Positions 9,546 through 16,537 of a stretch of 64,000 nucleotides of DNA are shown piece after piece. Made by a program: the position numbers and the translations under genes. A model generated the notes under the pieces. The model did no database searches and had not been told where the DNA came from. It saw only the letters and a program-made list of their open reading frames with translations. Every line of letters begins with the position of its first letter. The first letter of the stretch is position 1. Source of the stretch: Bacteroides eggerthii (GTDB lineage Bacteria > Bacteroidota > Bacteroidia > Bacteroidales > Bacteroidaceae); NCBI RefSeq assembly GCF_025146565.1, contig NZ_CP102258.1, forward strand, positions 1,520,001-1,584,000. Reading direction: 5' to 3'.

Positions 9546-9585
9546 GCCAACTAATTCGCAATAATTTGTGTATGAATTAGTTGGC
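9546..9585 (-). terminator. Anti-readthrough terminator at the IS edge
   Basis: GCCAACTAATTC (9546-9557) pairs with GAATTAGTTGGC (9574-9585), a perfect 12-bp stem. Read leftward it is followed by seven T. It lies between the IS end and the transposase start, where it would stop transcripts entering from the MFS side. Confidence 0.65.
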
Positions 9586-9595
9586 TGATTTTGTA

Positions 9596-9613
9596 ATATT
9601 TAATGAATGTCCC
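9596..9613 (-). repeat. IS right terminal inverted repeat
   Basis: Read on the minus strand this is GGGACATTCATTAAATAT, matching the left end at 15 of 18 positions. Confidence 0.8.
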
Positions 9614-9631
9614 TAAGAAAGAGCTTTTTTT
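9614..9631. terminator. Right half of the split terminator
   Basis: TAAGAA (9614-9619) is the right copy of the target duplication. GAAAGAGCTTTTTTT (9617-9631) is the complement of the arm at 7908-7922. The MFS gene ends only 24 bp away, so this hairpin probably once terminated the leftward transport gene. Confidence 0.85.
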
Positions 9632-9654
9632 GTATCCATACATTATTATTAGTA

Positions 9655-11097
9655 TCAGTTCAGTACGATAGGTTTATATTTCGGAACCAGCGCTTTCATG
9701 ATGCACCAGCCAATCAGGTATGCCACAGCACACACGCAGAAGATGACGAAGTAACCTGCCGGTTTTCCTTCAAAGCCCATAAATGTCATATTGGTTTCTC
9801 CTGCATAAACGAACAGTTCACCGGCAATGTATTGCAATACCATGCAACCTATACCGCCTGCCATGCCACCTATACCGGTAACCGTTGCAATGGCAGTCTT
9901 TGGGAACATATCGCCTACCGTAGAGAATATATTGGCTGACCATGACTGATGAGCTGCCCCGCCGATACCGATCAATATAACCGGGAACCATGGAGAAATA
10001 GTGCCTAAAGGCTGAGCCAGCAATACTAACAGAGGGAAGAAAGCAAAAATCAACATGGCACGCATACGTGCTGCATAAGGATTTAAACCTGTTTTCTTGA
10101 TGATGATAGAAGGTAACTTACCACCGTAGATTGAAAGCATTGTAATGGCATACAGCGTGAAAATCAAAGCTATGCCCAGTCCGTCAGAAGTCTTGATTCC
10201 AAATTGAGTGTTCAGGTAGGAAGGTGTCCAGAAAAGGAAGAACCACCATACACCGTCAGTCATGAATTTACCGATAGCGAATGCCCAGGTCTGCTTGTAA
10301 CCGAAGCATTGCTGGAAGCTCATTTTCTTTTCTTCTGTCTGGGGAGTTGTTTGTGCTGCATCCTCATAGCTGTCTTGCTCGATGTACTCCAACTCGGCTT
10401 TGTTTACATGTTTGCTCTTGGCAGGCGCTGTGTACATAAACACCCAGAAGCCCATCCATATAAAACCAAGTCCGCCGATTACGATAAAGGCCATTTCCCA
10501 TCCCCAAGCTTTAGCCAGCAAAGGTATGGACAACGGAGCAATCAGAGCTCCGATAGAAGCGCCTGCATTGAAAATAGAAGTAGCGTAGGCGCGGTCCTTT
10601 TTGGGGAAGTATTCTGCGGTAACCTTGATAGCGGCGGGGAAGTTTCCTGCTTCTCCCAATGCGAGCACGCAACGTGCTCCTAAGAAGCAGTACATACTGA
10701 TTGTGGCAATCGTGACAACGACATCACCTGTGGCTCCCATTAATTCTGCCGCGCTGTGCAGACCTACGAAGTGTTCTGTGATAATACCGCAAAGAGCGTG
10801 CATACAAGCACCTAAAGACCAGATGCCGATAGCCCATAAATATCCTTTTTTAGATCCCAGCCAATCCACGAAACGACCTGCAAATAACATACAGGCTGCA
10901 TATACAAATGAAAAGACTGCTGTAATTGTACCGTAATGTGATTCGTCCCAGTGAAATTCGGGTTTGATAAACTCATCCCAAGTAAGCGATAATACTTGGC
11001 GGTCGAGATAGTTAACTGTTGTCGCAAAGAATAACATGGCGCAAATGGTCCAACGATAATTGGACATCTTGCCCAGTGTGTTCTGAATTGTACTCAT
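9655..11097 (-). CDS. Hexuronate MFS transporter (ExuT-like)
   Basis: A 480-residue major facilitator with about 12 membrane helices. The N-terminal NYLDRQVLSL segment and the GRFVDWLGSKKGY loop between helices 2 and 3 are typical of the anion:cation symporter branch that includes hexuronate permeases. It would import galacturonate or glucuronate across the inner membrane. It follows kduI and has its own -7 box, separated from kduI by a strong hairpin. The adjoining pectin genes support a uronate substrate; the precise sugar is inferred. Confidence 0.88.
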   Translation of the reverse strand: MSTIQNTLGKMSNYRWTICAMLFFATTVNYLDRQVLSLTWDEFIKPEFHWDESHYGTITAVFSFVYAACMLFAGRFVDWLGSKKGYLWAIGIWSLGACMHALCGIITEHFVGLHSAAELMGATGDVVVTIATISMYCFLGARCVLALGEAGNFPAAIKVTAEYFPKKDRAYATSIFNAGASIGALIAPLSIPLLAKAWGWEMAFIVIGGLGFIWMGFWVFMYTAPAKSKHVNKAELEYIEQDSYEDAAQTTPQTEEKKMSFQQCFGYKQTWAFAIGKFMTDGVWWFFLFWTPSYLNTQFGIKTSDGLGIALIFTLYAITMLSIYGGKLPSIIIKKTGLNPYAARMRAMLIFAFFPLLVLLAQPLGTISPWFPVILIGIGGAAHQSWSANIFSTVGDMFPKTAIATVTGIGGMAGGIGCMVLQYIAGELFVYAGETNMTFMGFEGKPAGYFVIFCVCAVAYLIGWCIMKALVPKYKPIVLN

Positions 11098-11124
11098 GAT
11101 AATAGATTTTATTTATATGTGTTG

Positions 11125-11132
11125 CAAAAATA
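11125..11132 (-). promoter_or_regulatory. -7 box of the MFS gene
   Basis: Reading leftward the box is TATTTTTG, a TAnnTTTG match, 27 bp before the MFS start. No TTG-type -33 element is obvious. Confidence 0.55.
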
Positions 11133-11188
11133 CGTGTTTTTGTGTTAGGTTGGTGGTAATATTTGATGTAAATCATGGATAAAATGAT

Positions 11189-11224
11189 AAAATAGGCATA
11201 GTTGCAAGCAACTATGCCTATTTT
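11189..11224. terminator. Long terminator-like hairpin after kduI
   Basis: AAAATAGGCATAGTTG (11189-11204), loop CAAG, CAACTATGCCTATTTT (11209-11224): a perfect 16-bp stem bounded by A/T runs. It sits 11 bp past the kduI stop and should act in both directions, uncoupling kduI from the MFS gene. Confidence 0.75.
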
Positions 11225-11235
11225 ATTTATAGATA

Positions 11236-12192
11236 TTACTTCATATCTATGTATTTTATTTCATCTTTATCGCTATATTTCAAGTTTTCGCCTCCCATAC
11301 CCCAGATAAAGGTATAGTTGCTGGTACCTGCAGCTGCATGGATGCTCCATTCCGGAGAAGTGATGGCTTGCTCATTGTGCAGCCAAACGAGGCGTTCCTC
11401 TTGGGGTTCGCCCATTAAGTGGCAAATGGCATTGCCGGCAGGCAGGTTGAAGTAATAGTAGGCTTCCATACGACGTGTGTGAGTATGAGCCGGCATCGTG
11501 TTCCATACAGAACCGGGAGCAAGTTCGGTGAGTCCCATCTGCAACTGGTTTGTACCGCCATTTTTCACTCTCTCCAAAACGTCTTTTACAATCAGCTGGT
11601 TTACAATACGGTCGTTGCTGTCTTCCATTTTTCCGTAGTGGTCGGAGATGCCTAAAGCATATTTCTTAGGATTAGCTTTCTGAAGTTTGGCGTCGGTTGT
11701 AATCAACTGGGTAACGTAAGGCTTGTAAGCCGGTGCCGAATTGATATAGAATTTAGCGGGGTTGGCAGCATCGTTACTCTTGAAAGTTACTTCTTTATTG
11801 CCACAACCCACATAAAGCGCTTCTTTATACTTCATGGGGTATTCTTTACCGTCTACGGTAACCACTCCATCGCCACCGGTATTGATTACGCCCAATTCGC
11901 GACGTTCGAGGAAGTAAGTGATTTCCGGGCCCAATTCGCGGAATGTTTCCAGTTTCAATACTTTGTTTACAGGCATTGCTCCTCCATAAATCAGGCGGTC
12001 ATAGAGAGTGTAAGTCACGTTGATCTCATCCGGTGCCATTACCTTGCTCATCATAAAGGCGCTACGAAGACGTTGTGTGTCATAGTGCTTTACATCCGAC
12101 GGATGGCAAGCTGTCTGTACTGTGTAATTTACTTGGGCGGAAGCCGTAAGTGCGGCAGTACCCAACATCAGGGCTATTGCTAATTTTTTCAT
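11236..12192 (-). CDS. kduI: KduI isomerase with signal peptide
   Basis: 4-Deoxy-L-threo-5-hexosulose-uronate ketol-isomerase, which converts the uronate released from unsaturated pectin oligomers to 3-deoxy-D-glycero-2,5-hexodiulosonate. The fold signatures are present: the metal-binding [16 protein letters not shown] segment, the [27 protein letters not shown] C-terminal region, and [10 protein letters not shown] near residue 68. The protein is 318 residues, about 40 longer than classical KduI, because it starts with a clear signal peptide ([20 protein letters not shown]). It therefore looks periplasmic, whereas KduI is normally cytoplasmic. It lies 49 bp after the PTS IIC gene. Confidence 0.93.
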   Translation of the reverse strand: MKKLAIALMLGTAALTASAQVNYTVQTACHPSDVKHYDTQRLRSAFMMSKVMAPDEINVTYTLYDRLIYGGAMPVNKVLKLETFRELGPEITYFLERRELGVINTGGDGVVTVDGKEYPMKYKEALYVGCGNKEVTFKSNDAANPAKFYINSAPAYKPYVTQLITTDAKLQKANPKKYALGISDHYGKMEDSNDRIVNQLIVKDVLERVKNGGTNQLQMGLTELAPGSVWNTMPAHTHTRRMEAYYYFNLPAGNAICHLMGEPQEERLVWLHNEQAITSPEWSIHAAAGTSNYTFIWGMGGENLKYSDKDEIKYIDMK

Positions 12193-12241
12193 ATCTGATA
12201 TAAACTTTTAATTATTAATATGCTGTGATTGAATGTTTCCT

Positions 12242-13615
12242 TTATTTAGAACTCTTTTGAGCTTCTTTTTCGCTGCGTACGATGATGCGGCGGTTGATAA
12301 GCATCATGGCAATTGCTATCAGCGTCAGCAGTGCGGCTCCTACATACGAAAGTTTTACACCTCTATATATAGTCCAGCCGAAGAAAGAAGCTGCGAAATC
12401 AATGGAGCCGCCATCAAAACCTTCGGGGATGTGTGCAGTAGGATCGTGCGTTTCGGCGTATACTTGATTGGCTGCCAATGTGAAATCCGGTGCCATGTCG
12501 GTCACGAAGTACAAACCTAATATCAGGGTGACAAGACCAATGATGAGTGTCTTCACCACATTACCCTTAGTAAAGGGTAGTATCATTGGGAACAGATAGA
12601 ACATACCGGCAAGTGAAGCCAATGGTAGGAACTGGTTGCCCGGCAGGAATACGGCAAGTGCCAGAATAACAGGAATAAGGATGACCGACGCTACCAATGT
12701 GGCAGGATGACCGATAACCAATGCAGGGCTCATACCGATATGCACTTTTTTACCGTTGAATTTGACTTTTACCAGTTCTGAAGTCTTTTCAGAGATAGGT
12801 TTCAGTCCTTCGATGAACAGGGAGGTGATGCGGGGAATAAGTTCCATTACAGCTCCCATTGTGATACCCAAGAAGAGCACTTTCTTGATGTCGAGCTGTG
12901 CTGCCCAGCCTATGAGCATACCTACGATAACTCCCAATACCAGTGGTTCGCCTATTACACCAAACTTCTTTTTCATACCTTCTGCATCAATTTCCAGCTT
13001 GGAGAAACCGGGAATTTTGTCTAATGCCTTGTTGATGAGTATGGCAAACGGAGTGAAACTCTGACAGAAAGGTTGAGGAATAGAGATACCGTCCAAATCA
13101 TAGAACTTTTGAAATTTCTCAGCGGTGAGGTCTGCACAAACCAATGTGATGATGTAGCAGATAATAGCGGCGAAATAACCCCATGCCAAATTCTGACCGG
13201 TAACAAAGTAAGCTACGGCACCGATGAAAGCAAAGTGCCAGTAGTTCCACAAGTCTATGTTTACAGTACGTGTGGTCTTGGTTATAAGCATCAGGAAGTT
13301 GACACCTAAACAGATGGGAATGATAAGTGCACCGACAGCTGTATTATAAGCTACGGCAGCTGCGGCGGGCCATCCCATATCGAATACGTTCAGTTGTAGG
13401 TGATACAAATCGGATATAGCTTTCAGGGGGGTATCAAAGTTTGTTGTCAGAAGGGCAGTGACTACACCTAAGCCCACAAATCCAACTCCAACGAAGAGAC
13501 CTGATTTCAGAGCCTTTCCAAATTTCATGCCAATGCACATGCCTATGATTGTAAAAATAATAGGCATCATAACAGACGCTCCTAAAGCGATGATATAACT
13601 AAAAACTTGTTCCAT
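12242..13615 (-). CDS. Orphan PTS galactitol-type IIC permease
   Basis: A 457-residue membrane protein resembling the EIIC component of galactitol-family phosphotransferase systems, with GMCIGMKFGKALKSG near the N-terminus, the VAYNTAVGALIIP loop, and GEPLVLGVIVGMLIG. EIIC normally moves a sugar while IIA and IIB phosphorylate it. No IIA, IIB, HPr or EI gene is present in the window, and Bacteroides generally lack a complete PTS. It is first in a leftward unit with kduI, so it may work as a PTS-independent uronate or deoxy-uronate carrier. That role is an inference. Confidence 0.88.
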   Translation of the reverse strand: MEQVFSYIIALGASVMMPIIFTIIGMCIGMKFGKALKSGLFVGVGFVGLGVVTALLTTNFDTPLKAISDLYHLQLNVFDMGWPAAAAVAYNTAVGALIIPICLGVNFLMLITKTTRTVNIDLWNYWHFAFIGAVAYFVTGQNLAWGYFAAIICYIITLVCADLTAEKFQKFYDLDGISIPQPFCQSFTPFAILINKALDKIPGFSKLEIDAEGMKKKFGVIGEPLVLGVIVGMLIGWAAQLDIKKVLFLGITMGAVMELIPRITSLFIEGLKPISEKTSELVKVKFNGKKVHIGMSPALVIGHPATLVASVILIPVILALAVFLPGNQFLPLASLAGMFYLFPMILPFTKGNVVKTLIIGLVTLILGLYFVTDMAPDFTLAANQVYAETHDPTAHIPEGFDGGSIDFAASFFGWTIYRGVKLSYVGAALLTLIAIAMMLINRRIIVRSEKEAQKSSK

Positions 13616-13748
13616 TCTTTATGTGATTTAATTGATAAATGACGATGTTTAACAATAGTATGAATTGAAAATCGGGGTCAAAAATAAAACCTTTTCCTTA
13701 TTAATCAAATTGTAAAGGCATAATAAATAGTAAATCAGGACGATTTTG

Positions 13749-13780
13749 GACAAATTTGTCGTTATCGTGCACAAATTTGT
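13749..13780. promoter_or_regulatory. Tandem palindromes between divergent units
   Basis: GACAAATTTGTC (13749-13760) is a perfect 12-bp palindrome. ACAAATTTGT recurs at 13771-13780, 21 bp after the same core at 13750. They lie about 135 bp upstream of the PTS IIC start and next to the GH105 control region, and could bind a dimeric regulator of the transport unit. The whole 13616-13907 gap is regulatory. Confidence 0.45.
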
Positions 13781-13798
13781 TCGTTTTCGTACACGAAA

Positions 13799-13862
13799 AT
13801 CAAAAAATGCACCCTCTACGCCAAAAAATGCACAGAGGTTTGGAAAGAAACCTCTACTTTTG
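13799..13862 (+). promoter_or_regulatory. GH105 promoter with 21-bp direct repeat
   Basis: ATCAAAAAATGCAC (13799-13812) and GCCAAAAAATGCAC (13820-13833) are direct repeats 21 bp apart. The second ends exactly 21 bp before a TACTTTTG -7 box (13855-13862). The same layout occurs before SusC and GH28. A short inverted repeat, AGAGGTTT (13834-13841) / AAACCTCT (13848-13855), lies between the repeat and the box. This is the probable binding site of the HTCS encoded at 18483. Confidence 0.65.
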
Positions 13863-13907
13863 TTTCATGAAAAACAGTAAAGTCTAATACCAAAAAAGAA
13901 CATATTC

Positions 13908-15131
13908 ATGAAGAAGAACTTTATTTGTAAATTTATTGTATCCGGTTCATTGTTTTTTTTCTCTTTGGGCATGTTTGCGCAACGTGTGAGTGCTGATTTG
14001 CCTTGGTCGGTACGTATGGTGGAATCTGAGATGATTCGTTGTCCGGAGGCTTGGCGGTTGGATTTTCAGCCGAAATTGAAATGGGACTATTGTCATGGTT
14101 TGGAACTTCAGGCTATGTTGGATGTGTATGATCGTTACGGAGATCAGAAAATCTATGATTATGCTTTAGCCTATGCCGATACCATGATAAATGCCGACGG
14201 TACTATCAAAATGTACAAACGTGAGGAATACAGTCTTGACCGCATCAACTCCGGCAAGTTTATATTCCGCATTTACGAACAGGCAAAAGATGAGAAATAC
14301 AAGAAAGCGCTTGCTTTGATGAGAAGTCAGCTTGATGAGCATCCCCGTAATGCAGACGGAGGTTTTTGGCATAAGAAGATTTATCCGAATCAAGTATGGC
14401 TGGACGGTATTTATATGGGAGCTCCCTTTTATGCAGAATATGCATTTCGCAATAATCAGGTAAAGGATTATGCCGATGTTATCAATCAATTCCTGATGGC
14501 AGCCCGTCATACTTATGATGCGAAGAACGACCTGTATCGTCACGCATGTGACGTAAGTCGTAAGGAGCGTTGGGCCGATCCTGTTACCGGCCAGTCGAAA
14601 CATAGCTGGGGGCGTGCCATGGGGTGGTATGCAATGGCGTTTGTAGATGCTCTCGATTTTATCCCGAAACATGAACCCGGTAGAGATTCCATGCTGGTAA
14701 TTTTCAATAAAATAGCTGCCCAGATAAAGCGTCTGCAAGATTCCAAGAGCGGTTTGTGGTATCAGGTGTTGGACAAGAGTGGAGCACCGGGAAATTATCT
14801 GGAATCTTCTTGTTCCACAATGTTTGTGTATTCCTTATTCAAAGGGGTGCGCAAAGGGTATATTGATAAATCTTATCTGGCGGTAGCTATTAAAGGATAC
14901 AAAGGCATTCTTGATAATTTCATTGAGGTGGATGGGAACGGTGTGATAAGCATAACAAAAGCATGCGCCGTAGCCGGGCTCGGTGGAAAAGTTTATCGTT
15001 CGGGAGATTATGATTATTACATTAATGAGACTGTCCGCAATAACGATCCTAAGGCTGTAGGCCCGTTTATTCTTGCATCGTTGGAGTGGGAACGTCTTCA
15101 GGATGTGAAAGCAACTGTTAATCAGAAATAA
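13908..15131 (+). CDS. GH105 unsaturated galacturonyl hydrolase
   Basis: A 407-residue protein with an N-terminal signal peptide (to about residue 25, ...GMFAQ), so periplasmic or beyond. It matches the YteR/RhiN family: KWDYCHGLELQAMLDVYDRYGD near 50-70, the WLDGIYMGAPFYAEYA segment near 165-180 that carries the catalytic Asp, and SWGRAMGWYAMAFVDAL. GH105 enzymes hydrate and release the 4,5-unsaturated uronic acid left at the non-reducing end by polysaccharide lyases. A CE8 gene follows 21 bp downstream in the same unit. Expression is probably HTCS-controlled through the direct repeats upstream. Confidence 0.93.
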   Translation: MKKNFICKFIVSGSLFFFSLGMFAQRVSADLPWSVRMVESEMIRCPEAWRLDFQPKLKWDYCHGLELQAMLDVYDRYGDQKIYDYALAYADTMINADGTIKMYKREEYSLDRINSGKFIFRIYEQAKDEKYKKALALMRSQLDEHPRNADGGFWHKKIYPNQVWLDGIYMGAPFYAEYAFRNNQVKDYADVINQFLMAARHTYDAKNDLYRHACDVSRKERWADPVTGQSKHSWGRAMGWYAMAFVDALDFIPKHEPGRDSMLVIFNKIAAQIKRLQDSKSGLWYQVLDKSGAPGNYLESSCSTMFVYSLFKGVRKGYIDKSYLAVAIKGYKGILDNFIEVDGNGVISITKACAVAGLGGKVYRSGDYDYYINETVRNNDPKAVGPFILASLEWERLQDVKATVNQK

Positions 15132-15152
15132 CACCGTTAATCATAAATAATA

Positions 15153-16127
15153 ATGAAAGCAAGTATGAAAATATTGTGCAGCTTTGTGATAGCTCTACTT
15201 TGTGGGGGCAGTTCCTTGTCTGCGGCACAGCAGTGGAAAGACACGATTGTTGTGGCACGTGACGGTAGCGGGGATTACCGCACGCTGACCGAAGCCATGG
15301 AGGGCATCCGGGCCTTTATGGATTATAAAGTGACAGTACTGGTTAAAAAAGGTGTATATAAGGAGAAGGTTATTCTTCCTTCTTGGTTGGAAAATGTCGA
15401 TTTCATCGGTGAAAATGCGGAAAATACAATAATCACTTACGATGATCATGCCAATATAAACAAAATGGGGACTTTCCGTACTTACACTTTGAAAGTAGAG
15501 GGAAACTCCATTACTTTTAAGAACCTGACGATTGAGAATAATGCTGCGCGACTGGGGCAGGCTGTTGCGCTTCATACGGAAGGCGACCGCCTGATTTTTA
15601 TCAACTGCCGCTTTTTGGGAAATCAGGATACTATTTATACCGGTGCGAAAGGCACCCGGCTCTATTTTCTGAACTGCTATATAGAGGGGACTACCGATTT
15701 TATTTTCGGACCGTCTACGGCATTGTTCCGGAATTGCACCATCCATAGCAAAAGCAATTCATACATAACGGCGGCATCCACTCCGAAAGATGTTGAAGTG
15801 GGATATGTCTTTAGAGACTGTAAGTTGACTGCTGCTCCGGGAGTTGATAAAGTCTATTTGGGCCGTCCTTGGCGGCCGTATGCAGCTACGGTGTTTATTA
15901 ATTGTGAAATGGGGAAGCATATCCGTCCGGAAGGCTGGCATAATTGGGGTAATTCGGAGAATGAAAAAACAGCCCGATATGCCGAATTCGGCAGTACGGG
16001 AGAAGGGGCCGACTGCGCAGGCCGGGTAAAATGGGCTAAGCAACTGACCGGAAGGGAAGCTGCCAAGTACGGTAATCCTGCCTATCTCTTCGAGAGATGC
16101 AGTGAATGGAAAGAAGTGGAACTTTAA
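15153..16127 (+). CDS. Pectinesterase, family CE8
   Basis: A 324-residue protein with a signal peptide ending near ...SSLSAAQ. It carries the CE8 active-site motifs in order: GQAVAL, then FLGNQDTIYT with the acid/base Asp, YIEGTTDFIFG with the nucleophile Asp, and LGRPWRPYA with the substrate Arg. It removes methyl esters from homogalacturonan so that hydrolases and lyases can act. It follows GH105 by 21 bp. Its TAA stop overlaps the stop codon of the convergent cupin gene. Confidence 0.95.
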   Translation: MKASMKILCSFVIALLCGGSSLSAAQQWKDTIVVARDGSGDYRTLTEAMEGIRAFMDYKVTVLVKKGVYKEKVILPSWLENVDFIGENAENTIITYDDHANINKMGTFRTYTLKVEGNSITFKNLTIENNAARLGQAVALHTEGDRLIFINCRFLGNQDTIYTGAKGTRLYFLNCYIEGTTDFIFGPSTALFRNCTIHSKSNSYITAASTPKDVEVGYVFRDCKLTAAPGVDKVYLGRPWRPYAATVFINCEMGKHIRPEGWHNWGNSENEKTARYAEFGSTGEGADCAGRVKWAKQLTGREAAKYGNPAYLFERCSEWKEVEL

Positions 16128-16477
16128 CGGGTTTCTTTCAGGAAGTCTGCTCTCATGGGACTGAAGCAGTCGATAAGTATACCGGCTTCCAGGCAAGTAC
16201 ATCCATGTTCGGCATCCGGTTCGATGTAAACGCCGTCACCTGCCGACACAATCTGCTTTTCGCCATTAACGGTGAATTCGAATTTTCCGCTTGCCACATA
16301 GGTTGTTTGGGTGTGATAGTGGGTGTGAGGGGTGCCCACTGCACCTTGCTCAAATTTGACTTTAACGAGCATAACCTGACCGTCATATCCCAGTATCTGG
16401 CGAACGACGCCTTCACCGGCGGGTTCCCATGCTTTCTCGTTTTCGAGAATGAATGTATTGCTTCTTGTCTTTTTCAT
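16124..16477 (-). CDS. kdgF: KdgF-like cupin
   Basis: A 117-residue single-domain cupin. HTHYHTQ (metal-binding His/Gln) is followed by SGKFEFTVNGE and EPDAEHGCTCLEAG, which carries the second-motif His. KdgF converts unsaturated uronate monomers to the linear keto form that feeds KduI. No signal peptide is seen, so it is predicted cytoplasmic, unlike the neighbouring KduI. Start 16477 is preferred over an in-frame codon at 16516 because a TATATTTG promoter box lies between them. It is convergent with CE8 (stops overlap) and divergent from the CE12-CE8 gene. Confidence 0.85.
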   Translation of the reverse strand: MKKTRSNTFILENEKAWEPAGEGVVRQILGYDGQVMLVKVKFEQGAVGTPHTHYHTQTTYVASGKFEFTVNGEKQIVSAGDGVYIEPDAEHGCTCLEAGILIDCFSPMRADFLKETR

Positions 16478-16502
16478 TGTGTAGAAAATTGTTTTATTTT
16501 GG

Positions 16503-16510
16503 CAAATATA
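16503..16510 (-). promoter_or_regulatory. -7 box of the kdgF-like gene
   Basis: Leftward reading gives TATATTTG, 25 bp before the chosen ATG. It would lie inside the coding region if the longer start were used. On the other strand TAAGTTTG (16524-16531) sits only 6 bp before the CE12-CE8 ATG, too close for a normal leader. Confidence 0.55.
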
Positions 16511-16537
16511 CGACATTAAACAATAAGTTTGAAAACC

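Larger units (their letters stand above)
7930..9613 (-). mobile_element. DDE insertion sequence (IS1182/IS5-like), 1684 bp
   Basis: The boundaries are set by imperfect terminal inverted repeats, GGGATATTCAGTAAATGT at 7930-7947 and the complement of GGGACATTCATTAAATAT at 9596-9613 (15 of 18 matching). Both sides are flanked by a TAAGAA direct repeat. One transposase gene lies leftward inside, with its own terminator and two leader hairpins. The element looks complete. The exact IS family is an inference from the transposase motifs. Confidence 0.88.
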
